The notes under the pieces are model-generated. The model saw only the letters and a list, made by a program, of their open reading frames with translations, did no database searches and had not been told where the DNA came from. The translations under genes were made by a program, and so were the position numbers. Below, one piece after another: positions 1 to 10,020 of a DNA stretch of 64,000 nucleotides (positions within the stretch are counted from its first letter, which is position 1; each line of letters starts with the position of its first letter). The DNA comes from an uncultured Isoptericola sp. (GTDB lineage Bacteria > Actinomycetota > Actinomycetes > Actinomycetales > Cellulomonadaceae): the NCBI GenBank assembly GCA_947497265.1, contig CANMFP010000005.1:62001-126000 (forward strand), given 5' to 3'.

Positions 1-1377
1 CAGGTGCCAGGCGTAGCCGTTCAGGTCGCCGTAGTGGCTGCGGTGGGCCTCGTCGACGATCAGCACGATGTTGCTGCGGTCGGAGAGCACAGGGTGCTTC
101 GCGCCGGCGTCCTTCTCGGCCTTGGTGAGGCCGAACTTCTGCAGCGTGGTGAAGTAGATCCCGCCGGTGCGCCGGTTGGTCAGCTCGTCGCGGAGCTCGG
201 CGCGGCGCATCACCTTGCGGGGGCTCTCTGGCAGGAGCTCCGACCGGGCGAACGTCTCGTAGAGCTGGTCGTCGAGGTCCGTGCGGTCCGTGATGACCAC
301 GATGGTCGGGTTGAGCAGCGCCGGGTGCCGGGCGACGGCCGCGGCGTACAGCTCCATCTCCATCGACTTGCCCGACCCCTGCGTGTGCCAGACGACGCCC
401 GCTCGCCCGTCGCCGTCGACGGCCCGGACGGTCTCGCCGATCGCCTTGGTGACGGCGAAGTACTGGTGGGGCTTCGCGACGCGCTTGGCAAGGCCGTCCT
501 CGTCGGCGTCGAAGGCGACGAAGCCGCGCAGGAGCTGGATGAACCGCTCAGGGTTGAACAGTCCGGAGAGGGTGACTTCGAGCGGTGTGGCCGGCTCCAC
601 CTGGCCGGGCAGTCCGTCGTCCTGCACGAGGTGCAGGTGGCCGCTGTGCTCCGGGTAGCCGTCGGGGCCGACGACGCGACCGTCGTCGTCGACGTTCCAC
701 GGCGCGTAGTGGTTGAGCGGGGTGAACGGCGTGCCGTACTTGGCGATGACGCCGTCGCTGACGAGGGTGAGGACGCAGAAGCGGAAGGCCATCGGCAGCT
801 CGCGCACGTAGGTGGCGAGCTGCGCGTGGGCGGCGGCGACGTCGGACTGGCGGTTGCCGGCGTTCTTCAGCTCGACGATCACCACGGGCATGCCGTTGAG
901 GTAGAGCACCAGGTCGAAGCGCCGCTCGACGTCACCGTCGATCACGGTGACCTGGTTGACGGCGAGCCACTCGTTCTCGTGCTCGTGCTGCGACACGAGG
1001 CGCAGGGTCGGGTGGAACTCGGTGCCGTCGGCCGTGTAGGTGATCCGGTAACCGCTGGTGAGGTAGTCGTGGATGCGCTTGTTCTCGGTGATGGCGTCCT
1101 GCGAGCTGGGGCGCAGGATCTCGACGAGCGCCTGGTCGAGATGCTCCCGCGGCACGTCCGGGTTGAGCCGCCGGAGCGCGGACTTCATCCGCGACGGGAT
1201 CGCCAGCTCGGACCGCTTCTCTCGCTGCGGCTGCTCCCCCAGCGCGTCATATCCGGGGTGCCCGACGGCGGAGGTCATTCCGGGCGCGATGGCCTTGCCT
1301 TCCAGCGGGGCCCAGCCGAACTCGGCGAGATGCTCGCGGGCGAGCTGTTCCCAGTCGGCTTCGCTCGGGTGGTGCAC
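1..1377 (-). CDS. hsdR: Type I restriction enzyme R subunit (HsdR), N-terminal 459 residues, cut by window edge
   Basis: This is the ATP-dependent translocase/nuclease subunit of a type I restriction enzyme; it pairs with the HsdM and HsdS encoded further right. Translation from GTG 1377 gives the typical opening EADWEQLAREHLAEFGW. A PD-(D/E)XK-type nuclease strand lies at residues 160-172 (LNGMPVVIVELKN, E169/K171), Walker A at 334-338 (GSGKS, preceded by VVWHTQ) and the DEAH box at 442-445 (IVDEAHRSHYG). The start is supported by AGGGGAGAC upstream. The family is about 1000 residues long, so the rest of the motor and the C-terminus lie outside the window. hsdR is separated from hsdM-hsdS by about 3.8 kb of cargo genes on the same strand. 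A GATA...TATC palindrome lies 75-89 bases upstream. Confidence 0.95.
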   Translation of the reverse strand, partial: MHHPSEADWEQLAREHLAEFGWAPLEGKAIAPGMTSAVGHPGYDALGEQPQREKRSELAIPSRMKSALRRLNPDVPREHLDQALVEILRPSSQDAITENKRIHDYLTSGYRITYTADGTEFHPTLRLVSQHEHENEWLAVNQVTVIDGDVERRFDLVLYLNGMPVVIVELKNAGNRQSDVAAAHAQLATYVRELPMAFRFCVLTLVSDGVIAKYGTPFTPLNHYAPWNVDDDGRVVGPDGYPEHSGHLHLVQDDGLPGQVEPATPLEVTLSGLFNPERFIQLLRGFVAFDADEDGLAKRVAKPHQYFAVTKAIGETVRAVDGDGRAGVVWHTQGSGKSMEMELYAAAVARHPALLNPTIVVITDRTDLDDQLYETFARSELLPESPRKVMRRAELRDELTNRRTGGIYFTTLQKFGLTKAEKDAGAKHPVLSDRSNIVLIVDEAHRSHYGDLNGYAWHL

Positions 1378-1451
1378 GGTGTCTCCCCTGGTCGTCGGGT
1401 GCGTCTGCAGCCATCGTCACGGACGCAGGTGTCCTGTGCGCGAGGCGCGTC

Positions 1452-1466
1452 GATAAGGGGTGTATC
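1452..1466. promoter_or_regulatory. Palindrome GATA-N7-TATC upstream of hsdR
   Basis: The plus strand reads GATAAGGGGTGTATC. It overlaps the stop of the DUF6994-type gene and lies 75-89 bases upstream of the hsdR start. A very similar palindrome, GATAAGAGGGGTTATC read on the minus strand, occurs at 10024-10039. The shared half-sites suggest one operator used twice, but this is inferred from two copies only. Confidence 0.35.
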
Positions 1467-2173
1467 AGTCGTCGCCCCGTGACCAGGTGGCGATTCGCCG
1501 GTTGCGGGGCTTGGACGAAGTCGGTGGTGTGCTCCAGGAACTCCGAGTACGTCTCGACATCGCGTGGAACGGACGGTGTCGAAAAGTCGTCGAACGACAT
1601 GAAGAACCGGAGGCTCGCACCGCCGTCAGCCACGAGGTCTTGGAGGAGGAAGAACTCGACGTAGCCGTCGAAGTCGGTGAACAGGTCGAAGAAGTCGGCG
1701 TGTCGCGCGAGGACGGCATCGAGCGGGCTCGGTTCCCCTCGGTAGTGCCGACGGATGCACTCCAACGTCAGGTCGAGACGGTCGGCGATCTTCCGGGTGA
1801 AGCCGCGCGCGCCGTTGATCGACATCTTCCCGTCGACGCGGTTGCCGGGGAACAGCAGCATGCCGCCGATCGTGTAGGTGATGGTGTTGACCCAGTCGAT
1901 GTACTCCGGAGGCATCTCGGCAACCAGGCCCCGGGTCGACGTCCACGAGGTGAAGGTCTGCAGGACCGAGTCGCTGGCGAGCCAGAACTCACCGGCCTCC
2001 GACCGGTGGTGGAGATAACTGTGCGGCGTGATGGCGTCGAGAACGAAGGGCCGCCCGTCCGGCAGCGGCTTGCTCCACAGGTACTGGTGGTAGCGCCGGA
2101 GCGTCGCGCTGTACGTGCCAGGGTCCCGGCCACCCGAGTCGGTCCGGAAGTCGAAATCGACATCGATGTACAC
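1465..2173 (-). pseudogene. DUF6994-type protein, frameshifted near its C-terminus
   Basis: From GTG 2173 the protein reads as an apparent DUF6994-family member: FDFRTDSGG, RRYHQYLWSKPLP, TITYTIGGMLLFPGNR, KMSINGARGF and LTLECIRRHYRG are recognisable. The function of the family is unknown. The reading frame is 1 base out at the end. After TTDFVQA it runs on into hsdR, whereas the neighbouring frame gives RNRRIATWSRGDD followed by TGA at 1465. Removing one base from the G-run at 1506-1509 joins them as FVQARNRRIATWSRGDD, a normal 235-residue protein. The gap to the preceding stop (2177) is 3 bases, so it belongs to the operon of the chaperone-like gene. It is either a sequencing indel or a genuine, late, possibly tolerated frameshift. 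Confidence 0.7.
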
Positions 2174-2176
2174 GGG

Positions 2177-2560
2177 TCATTCATTCGTCGGTCGGTTCAC
2201 CTGCAGTGCTTCGGGCTTCAAGCTCACCGGCAAAGACAGTGACTGGCCCGCGACCCGCGCGCACTGGGCGACGAGATCAGCGCGGAGGTGGGGCCACACG
2301 GCCGCGAAGAGGTCGGGGGGCGGGGGTGTCTCGCCGTCCCCCAGGGTGACGCCGTAGGCGGAGCCACCCTCGTACTGGTCCTCACCAGACTCCTGCGCGC
2401 GAACGGTGACGTCGGCCTCGACGAACCAGTAGTTCGGGTGGCCATCCCCAGGAGCCTGCAGGTTCAGGTGGAGCTGCACCTCGACTCGATCCGCGAACGG
2501 GTACTGACGTCGCGTGCCTTCGGACTTGACCAACACCAGGTGCGTCGGTTCAGCGAACAT
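2177..2560 (-). CDS. SecB-like chaperone, putative third gene of a TAC toxin-antitoxin module
   Basis: A 127-residue protein with no membrane segment. The first half is beta-strand-rich (VEVQLHLNLQAP at 26-37, YWFVEADVTVRAQ at 44-56). The C-terminal part has the SecB-like pattern of a helix VWPHLRADLVAQC (88-100) followed by SLSLPVSLKPEAL (107-119), comparable to the Fpy-ARE...P-L-L-P-NF ending of SecB. It is shorter than classical SecB (about 150-180). It overlaps the Xre antitoxin gene by 11 bases, exactly where TAC systems such as M. tuberculosis HigB1-HigA1-Rv1957 carry their dedicated SecB-like chaperone. The expected role is to bind the C-terminal extension of the antitoxin and protect it from aggregation and proteolysis. 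The homology call rests on pattern and context, not on an alignment. Confidence 0.55.
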   Translation of the reverse strand: MFAEPTHLVLVKSEGTRRQYPFADRVEVQLHLNLQAPGDGHPNYWFVEADVTVRAQESGEDQYEGGSAYGVTLGDGETPPPPDLFAAVWPHLRADLVAQCARVAGQSLSLPVSLKPEALQVNRPTNE

Positions 2561-2948
2561 CGTTCACCGTCACCGGGGCGGTGGACCACGCCGACGGCAC
2601 CGTGTCGGGAACGCTCGTGAGTGTGACGCTCTGCTCCCATGAGACCCGGTTCGTCGGGCGCCCCCGACGCCGGGGGGCGCGTCGTGGGATCACAGGTGCG
2701 TCCGGGTCCACCGGCTGCACGTCGAGCCGAACACGGTAGCCGAGGGCTCGCAGCACCCGCGCAAGCGTCGCCATCCGCACGTTCCCATCTCCGTGGAGGA
2801 TCTGCGAGACACGGCTCTCGCCGACACCGAGTCGCGTCGCGATTACGCGCTGGGAGACGCCGGCGGTCTCGCGTGCACGGTTCATCATTGCGACAGCGTC
2901 TACGGCGAGCCGCGCGGCGCTGCGCTCCAACTCATCCCTGCCGGTCAT
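2550..2948 (-). CDS. Xre-family antitoxin (HigA-like) with long C-terminal extension
   Basis: A 132-residue DNA-binding protein. The helix-turn-helix occupies about residues 25-72, with VSQRVIATRLGVGESRVSQ as its core, followed by a helix and a strand (YRVRLDVQPV). Residues 80-132 form a proline/arginine-rich extension ending in a hydrophobic patch with W104 and W121. Such extensions act as chaperone-addiction (ChAD) sequences in TAC antitoxins. It starts inside the toxin gene (17-base overlap) and overlaps the SecB-like gene by 11 bases, so all three are likely translationally coupled. The likely role is to neutralise the upstream toxin and repress the operon. The toxin-first order is that of HigBA. 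Confidence 0.75.
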   Translation of the reverse strand: MTGRDELERSAARLAVDAVAMMNRARETAGVSQRVIATRLGVGESRVSQILHGDGNVRMATLARVLRALGYRVRLDVQPVDPDAPVIPRRAPRRRGRPTNRVSWEQSVTLTSVPDTVPSAWSTAPVTVNDVR

Positions 2949-3444
2949 GGTTCACGTCCTCGTCTCGTACCTTCTTCGCCAACGCGATCTCGCGAGGCGG
3001 GGTCGGTCGCCGCTTCGGCGGCTTCACGAATGCCGTCGCGAGCCGGATGTACTCGTCGAACTCAGGCCACTCGGGCGGGCTCCACAGCCCCGCACCGTCG
3101 AAGTTGATCTTGGGGTCGTACCCTCCGCACCCGTCGGTGTCGAAGAAGGCGATGCGCAGGTTGAACCTCTTGATCTCCCAGATGCCGTCGCGCAACTGAT
3201 TGTGACTGTTCGGCCCAGGCACGTCTCCCTCCTCTGCGAACCGCTCGAACGCCGCGTGGAGCCACACGCGGTGCCCGATCTGTTCGTCCGGCTCCAGATC
3301 CGGCGCCGACGCCGGATCCACGAGACCGCACTCCAGGTCGTCGAGGAACTTCGCGACCGGGGAAGTCACGCAGTCCGCTCGCACCGCGCAGGCGATCTCG
3401 TGCTGGTCGCCGTCAGCGATGACTCTACGCTCGACTTTACCCAT
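2932..3444 (-). CDS. RelE/HigB-like toxin
   Basis: A 170-residue protein, longer than usual HigB (about 100-125). The toxin-like core is in the second half: IWEIKRFNLRIAFFD (88-102) resembles the LWELR...RVLFF strands of HigB/RelE mRNA interferases, and TAFVKPPKRRPTPP (137-150) followed by REIALAKKVRDEDV resembles the conserved 'F-KK-QKTP-EI--A--R' tail. The 85 N-terminal residues are extra. The start ATG has AAGGGG seven bases upstream. It is the first gene of a tightly overlapping set with the Xre antitoxin and the SecB-like gene, which supports a ribosome-dependent mRNase role. Catalytic residues cannot be assigned by eye. Confidence 0.65.
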   Translation of the reverse strand: MGKVERRVIADGDQHEIACAVRADCVTSPVAKFLDDLECGLVDPASAPDLEPDEQIGHRVWLHAAFERFAEEGDVPGPNSHNQLRDGIWEIKRFNLRIAFFDTDGCGGYDPKINFDGAGLWSPPEWPEFDEYIRLATAFVKPPKRRPTPPREIALAKKVRDEDVNHDRQG

Positions 3445-3527
3445 GCGTGAACCCCTTACCTCCCGAGACGTCGCTGATCCAGGTCACAATCTGGCATCCG
3501 CCACTGACGCCGCTGGTCACCGAGCCA

Positions 3528-4187
3528 TCAGACGACGAGCCCGAGGAGTGCCGTCAGCGCCCATGCCAGACTGGGTATGCCGTACGCGGTCGTGCGACGC
3601 CTGCGCACCCGTCGAGCGTGGGCCTCGGCGGTCCAACGCTCGGCCTCCCACTCCTCGAGCCGCACCGCATGCTGTTCCAACGCGTGTTGATAGGCGGCCT
3701 TCCGCTCTGCCTCGGCGGCGGCCTGCGCCACGCGCGCCTCGGCCATCTCGGCGACCCAACGGTCGTAGTCCGGATTCGGGCGGTAGAGAGGCCTTGGTCC
3801 GTACCTCGTGATGCAGGTGGTGCCGACACCGGCCCATTTGCTTTCTTCCCTGGTGAGGGGCTTGCCGCAGATCCTGCAGTTGTAGCTCTTCACCGGGACC
3901 CGTCGATCCGGTTCCGGCCGCACTTCTGGCATCGGCGCCGGACCGGGTTCCGGAGGCGCGGCGGGCTGCGGCGGACCGTCCAGTAACGCCGCGTGGCTGA
4001 CAATGACGAGGAATCCCGCGACGAAGGCCGCCGCGACGATCAGGGCCGCAGTCTCCGAGACCTGCCCGGCAGTCAGGCCGAGCGGCGCCAGGAGGAGCAC
4101 GACGACGGCGGACCATGGACCAGGCAGCCGCTGGTTGGGGTCGAACTCGACGGCACCGTCCGCGCCGTGTGTCGGCTGCGCGCTCAT
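3528..4187 (-). CDS. Membrane protein with a DUF6011-like zinc-binding motif
   Basis: A 219-residue protein from ATG 4187; a longer in-frame extension upstream looks non-coding. Two predicted membrane segments lie at about 26-40 and 47-66. A proline-rich linker follows, then a cysteine cluster C104-R-I-C107-G with C125 (CRICGKPLTREESKWAGVG), which resembles the DUF6011 pattern C-x2-CG-x-L...S...G-G--C. An alanine/glutamate-rich helix (about 145-195, probably coiled coil) follows, and a final hydrophobic segment (about 203-219). No enzyme function is recognisable. It lies 83 bases upstream of the toxin gene and 131 bases after the zinc-finger pseudogene, all on the same strand, as cargo between hsdS and hsdR. 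Confidence 0.6.
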   Translation of the reverse strand: MSAQPTHGADGAVEFDPNQRLPGPWSAVVVLLLAPLGLTAGQVSETAALIVAAAFVAGFLVIVSHAALLDGPPQPAAPPEPGPAPMPEVRPEPDRRVPVKSYNCRICGKPLTREESKWAGVGTTCITRYGPRPLYRPNPDYDRWVAEMAEARVAQAAAEAERKAAYQHALEQHAVRLEEWEAERWTAEAHARRVRRRRTTAYGIPSLAWALTALLGLVV

Positions 4188-4318
4188 CCGCGCCGTCCTG
4201 GACAGCGAAGATCCCCCGATTTGCGCATCATCGTGGAGAGGCGTGGGGGATGTGGACTCCCCACGGTAGCGGCAGGACATGGCTCGTGCATCGGCAATTC
4301 CTCGACTGGTGCCAGGGA

Positions 4319-5173
4319 TCAGTAGCGGGACCTGCGGTTCTGGGAGAGCCCGCCGTAGACACGCGGGTCACGGCCCGGGCCGAACTCGAGGTCGTCGCGC
4401 GGTGCCGCGTATCGAGCTCGAGCATCGCCATCTCGACGCGGTCGGCACGCTTCCGCTCGCGTTTCATCTCCCGTCGCTGCTCCGGGGTGAGGTCCGAGGA
4501 CGGACGCTTGCCTTGCGAGGCCACCTTCTCGCTGACCTTCCCTACCCGGCGGCGCCGCACCACGCACGCTGGTTCAGCATCGTTGACGACCTTGGTCGAT
4601 CGCTTGCAGGCGCGGACACCGCCGTCGTCGAGGTGCCAGGGCAACCTGTGGTCATCCTCCGCCGTGAAGGAACGCCCGCATGACACACAGGTGACCCGCT
4701 TCCTCGCTGCGGCCCTGCCCGCCTTTGCCTCGGTGTCGACGGCATCGTGCCGCCGTATGGGCACCAGCCGCGCCCGTCGGCGTCCTGGTGCGGAGGAATG
4801 GCGCCCACGCTCTCACGGACGAACTCCCGACCACACTTACATCTCGCCCTGCGATTCGCACTGGGCACAACGGCGGCACGCGTCGCGACGCTCGCGGCTC
4901 CCGCGGGCTTCGTGGTAGCGGGTGGCTTCGGTGCCTGCCCGCCGGCGCACCACTGCTTGGTGACCCGATTCTTGTGTGCCGGTAGACGTCCGCTCTTCTC
5001 CCGCGGGACTGCCGACCGCAACGACAGCGAACCTGTCCCGGTTTCGATGCCTTCGACTTTCGCGCCGTCGAGCTCTTCTTCGAGGTCGTGGTTCGAGGCA
5101 ACTGCCGTACGGGGCCACGAGCAACGGATCCTGGACTCACCGGACCGCTGACCAGACGAACGCGGCGGGTCAC
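4319..5173 (-). pseudogene. Protein with three tandem CxC(G)...H...C zinc-finger-like modules, broken by indels
   Basis: Reading from GTG 5173, which overlaps the hsdS stop as GTGA, one finds three similar modules in three successive frames. Module 1 is CRCGRQ...ADVYRH joined by a shift to KNRVTKQWCAGG; deleting the extra CA of a CACACA stretch (4973-4978) restores it. Module 2 is CKCGREF...IPPHQDADGRGWCPYGG. After a further one-base shift (about 4745-4755) module 3 reads CVSCGRSF...RLPWHLDDGGVRACKR. A last one-base shift near 4412 gives a natural ending, PRDDLEFGPGRDPRVYGGL then QNRRSRY and stop at 4319. The original product was probably a small zinc-binding, possibly nucleic-acid-binding protein of unknown role. 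Three indels in one gene suggest decay. Confidence 0.5.
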
Positions 5174-6280
5174 AGGCCGGCCACCTCCGCAGCCTCCTCG
5201 ACCCGGAGCCTGCCCGACATGAGGGCCGGCAGGAGGGCGTCGCGGGTGGCGGACAAGCGCGCGTTCTCGGCAAGTGCGGCACTCGCTCGCACATGCAGGG
5301 GCTGCGCGAACTCGTCGAAGCCGCGCATCACGTCCGGCGAAGCCAGCCGGACCGACAACTTCTTGAAATTGCCCCGCGACAACTCCATGAAGGTCGCCCC
5401 GTTCGCGTGGTCCTTGAACTCGCCCACGCGACTCCGCATCTCGTGGAACAGCCAGTAGCGCACACCTGGGTCGTGCGGCTGAACCACGATGAACCCTTGG
5501 TTCACCGCCATCGGCCTCTCGGCGATCGCGAACGCTCCGATCGTCGCGCGCGAGGTCATGAAGATGCTGCCGACCGGGTAAAGGGAGGACGAGATCGACT
5601 GCAGCCCTGCCTCCGTGATCGTTCGACTCGTGTCGCTGACGTAGGGACCCGCGAGTGCCGTGACATCGGTGGGCGTCAGCCAGCGCACGGCGCCACCCCA
5701 GAACTCCTCGACCTTGGACTTCGGAGTACCTCCGCCGCCGATCTCTGCCACATCGGCGAAAGTCCTCGACCGATCCATCGCTCCGACGGCTACGTTCGTG
5801 AACTCGGCGTGAGCCAGCTCATCGGCGGTGGTGGCGAGCTTGGCGTTGGCCGCGATCTTGTCGTCGAGGGCGCCCAGGACGTCGGCGATCGCCCGCTGCT
5901 CTTCGGGATCCGGCAAGCGCACGGGGAGGTGCGATATGTAGTTTCTGTTCAACATCGGCTGCGCACCACCCGAATTGAACCCAGTGAAGTCAAACGTCTT
6001 GAACCAATGGAACACCCATCGAGGATCGTTACCGCGGAAATCGCGAACGAAGAGCGTTGTATTGAGCGGCCAGTAGTCACCCTTTACGAACACCGCATTG
6101 CCGATGGATGCGCCCGCGCGTCCAACTACGACGCCTGGACCGGCTGCCCGCGCCTCGTCATGAAGCCCAGAAATCCCACCGGATCCGACTACCGGAATAG
6201 GGCCCTCGCGACGCGCCCCCTTCGGAAGGTCGTATCCACGTTGAAGTCCAACAACCTCGCTCAGGGGTACCGTCCGCCAC

Positions 6281-6288
<8 letters not shown>
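5170..6288 (-). CDS. hsdS: Type I restriction enzyme specificity subunit (HsdS)
   Basis: The 372-residue subunit carries two target-recognition domains (TRDs) that read the two halves of the bipartite DNA site for both methylation and cleavage. TRD1 spans about 1-125 (WRTVPLSEVVGLQRGYDLP...). The central conserved helix follows LPVRLPDPEEQRAIADVLGA (126-145). TRD2 is about 175-320 (FADVAEIGGGGTPKSK, FWGGAVRWLTPTDV), then the distal conserved helix ending in DALLPALMSGRLRV. The GTG start overlaps the hsdM stop by 8 bases. The TRD1-coding stretch (about 5900-6250) is visibly less GC-rich than its surroundings, which fits exchange of the recognition domain. Length is normal to slightly short for the family. 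Confidence 0.93.
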
Positions 6289-7900
<1,612 letters not shown>

Positions 7901-7914
7901 AGACAAGTCCTTCC

Positions 7915-9975
7915 TCAGGGGTGGGTGGTCTCATCCAAGCGCATACGTACGACACCCGCGGCCACGCCGTCGCACAGCGCCTCCGCGAGTTCGTCCAGGT
8001 GTGCCAGCTCGCGCCGCGCCGCGGCGGCACGCGCGTCCGCGGCACGCAGCACACGGGCGACCTCGTCGGCCTGGTCCTCGGACACCAGCCGCGTCTCCCA
8101 GGCCCGCCATCGCTTCGCCCCGGGTGCCTGCGCGCCCACGTCGCGCGCCACCATCCCCGGCACGACGACGGCGCCAGGCCACGCGCCGTCATCCCGCTTC
8201 GGCCGGCGGGTCACGCGCAGCACCCACGCGGGCGACTCCACCACGGAGAAGCCGTCGTGGTCGACAGCGGCGGCCGGGTGCGGCGTGGAGGTAACGACGA
8301 CGTCGCCCGGCTCCGTAAGCCGTCCCGACGGGTACGCCTCGGCGAACAGCAGCGTGTCGATGCCCCGCGACCCCCACGGTCGGGATCCGGTCAGCTCGTC
8401 CACACCCAGGACTCGCGTCAGCTCAGGGTCACGCTCGGGCGCATCGACCACGTGCGCCGCGTCGAGGCGGTTGCCGGGGACCCTCCGGACGCGGCGCTCG
8501 TCCGCGAGCGCCCCCAGCCCCGCCTGCCGCACCTGGACGGCCTCGCCCCGCTCGACGCGCGCGCCCAACGAGGGGCGGGTGCCGCCGTCGAGCATGGCCG
8601 TCAGCTCGGTGATGCGCACTGCCGCGGCACCGCCGTCGTCCAACGAGCCACGGGCGACCGGCTGCCCGGGTTCGACGAGGCTCCCGCCGCGGGCCAGGTG
8701 CTGGGCCACCTTGACGAAGCGCGCGAACCGGAACGAGTGGGCTCGCACGGTGTCGAGCCCGCCCAGGGACGCCTCGATGTCGGTCAGGAGGTCGTCGACG
8801 ACGCCGCGTGCGAAGGTCTCGTCGAAGGGCTGGTCGGACAGGTCCGCCACCATGGTCCAGCGGTCGGCGATCGAGACGTCGGGCGGGGCGCCGAGCACCC
8901 ACAGGCCGAGACGTTGCCGGGACCGGTCCGTCACGAGTCCGGGCGGCAGCACGAGGGCCGCGCGCAGCCGGTCGGTGCGCAGCAGGGCCGACCGGACGGC
9001 CTCGGTGCGGGCGTCCGTGGCCTCGGCCAGGGCGCTCGCCGGCCCGATCACGATCGCCCGCTGGTGCGGGTGCAGGCCCAGCACGATCTCGTCGACGCGT
9101 CGCAGCACCTCGAGATCGCTCAGCTCGGGTGTCCCGGTGCTGGGGATCTGGGTGACCACGAGGGCGCCCGACGGCGGCAGGGGCGTCGAGCCGTCGGCGT
9201 CCAGCGTGGCGGGGGTCCAGCCGTGCGCGGCCAGCCGCCGTCGAGCAGCACGGTGCCCTGACGGAACGAGCGCGGTCGGGACATCGATGCCGTCGGCACC
9301 GGCGAGCACCGCGCGCAGAAGATCGCCGCAGCCCGGGTTTGGGTCGGCGACCGTGCCCTCGCCGCCCACCTGGGCGGCGAGCCTTGCGACCAGGTGGAGG
9401 GCCGCCGGAGCCAGGGCAGACGCCGTCAGCTCCAGGCGGCGGGCACGGTGACGGTCCGCGACCAGTGCCTCGGCTGCGGCTCCCGGGGTGAAGGCGGCGT
9501 CGGCGGCGAGGTCCGCGAGCGCGGCGACGCGTTCCTGGTCCGGGCCGAGTGCGGCGATCTCGGCGTAGAGGTGATCGTCGTGGGGGTCGACCTCGTCGGC
9601 GAGATCCAGGAGGTCCTCCCCGTCGAGGGCAGCGAGCGGCTCGTCCGTGGCTGCCTTGAGGGCGAGCATCGCGGCGAACCCGGTCCGCAGGCGCTCCGCG
9701 AGCTGCGGGTCGTCGACGTCGAGGGAAGCACCCAGGGCGACGTCGGCGCGGAACTGCTCGTTGTTGCCGAGGCCCGTGGCCTCGATCCACGCGACGACGT
9801 CGGACGCCTGGAACCGGGGCGAGCCGTGCCGCTCGGCGACGGGCTCCGGAAAGGGGTGCGGGCCGCCGGCGTGGCGCCGGCGCCACGTCGAGACGACCGG
9901 TCGCCGCACACGAGCGGTCTCCGCGATGTCCGGGAGGGACAGGCGCAGGTCGTCAAGAACGGTCGCGATGCTCAT
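7915..9975 (-). CDS. Degenerate HsdM-like protein with N-terminal helix-turn-helix and a possible HsdS-like C-terminus
   Basis: A 686-residue protein from ATG 9975; an in-frame GTG at 10017 would add 14 residues. Residues 1-60 hold a HTH of the type seen in actinobacterial N-6 methylase-like proteins: LPDIAETARVRRPVVSTWRR, then PRFQASDVVAWIEATG. The middle resembles an HsdM core: ADPNPGCGDLLRAVLAG at the AdoMet motif and LRAALVLPPGLVTDRSRQRL like the post-catalytic strand. The position of the catalytic NPPY/F reads LVVTQIPSTG, so methyl transfer is unlikely. The last 200 residues (VRITELTAML..., GDVVVTSTPHPAAAV, SPAWVLRV) resemble an HsdS TRD. It precedes hsdM by 14 bases. A regulatory or DNA-binding role in the restriction system is inferred. 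Confidence 0.6.
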   Translation of the reverse strand: MSIATVLDDLRLSLPDIAETARVRRPVVSTWRRRHAGGPHPFPEPVAERHGSPRFQASDVVAWIEATGLGNNEQFRADVALGASLDVDDPQLAERLRTGFAAMLALKAATDEPLAALDGEDLLDLADEVDPHDDHLYAEIAALGPDQERVAALADLAADAAFTPGAAAEALVADRHRARRLELTASALAPAALHLVARLAAQVGGEGTVADPNPGCGDLLRAVLAGADGIDVPTALVPSGHRAARRRLAAHGWTPATLDADGSTPLPPSGALVVTQIPSTGTPELSDLEVLRRVDEIVLGLHPHQRAIVIGPASALAEATDARTEAVRSALLRTDRLRAALVLPPGLVTDRSRQRLGLWVLGAPPDVSIADRWTMVADLSDQPFDETFARGVVDDLLTDIEASLGGLDTVRAHSFRFARFVKVAQHLARGGSLVEPGQPVARGSLDDGGAAAVRITELTAMLDGGTRPSLGARVERGEAVQVRQAGLGALADERRVRRVPGNRLDAAHVVDAPERDPELTRVLGVDELTGSRPWGSRGIDTLLFAEAYPSGRLTEPGDVVVTSTPHPAAAVDHDGFSVVESPAWVLRVTRRPKRDDGAWPGAVVVPGMVARDVGAQAPGAKRWRAWETRLVSEDQADEVARVLRAADARAAAARRELAHLDELAEALCDGVAAGVVRMRLDETTHP

Positions 9976-10020
9976 CGAGTCGACAGTACTCGGTTGATGG
10001 TATTGCTCGCTGCGCACCTT

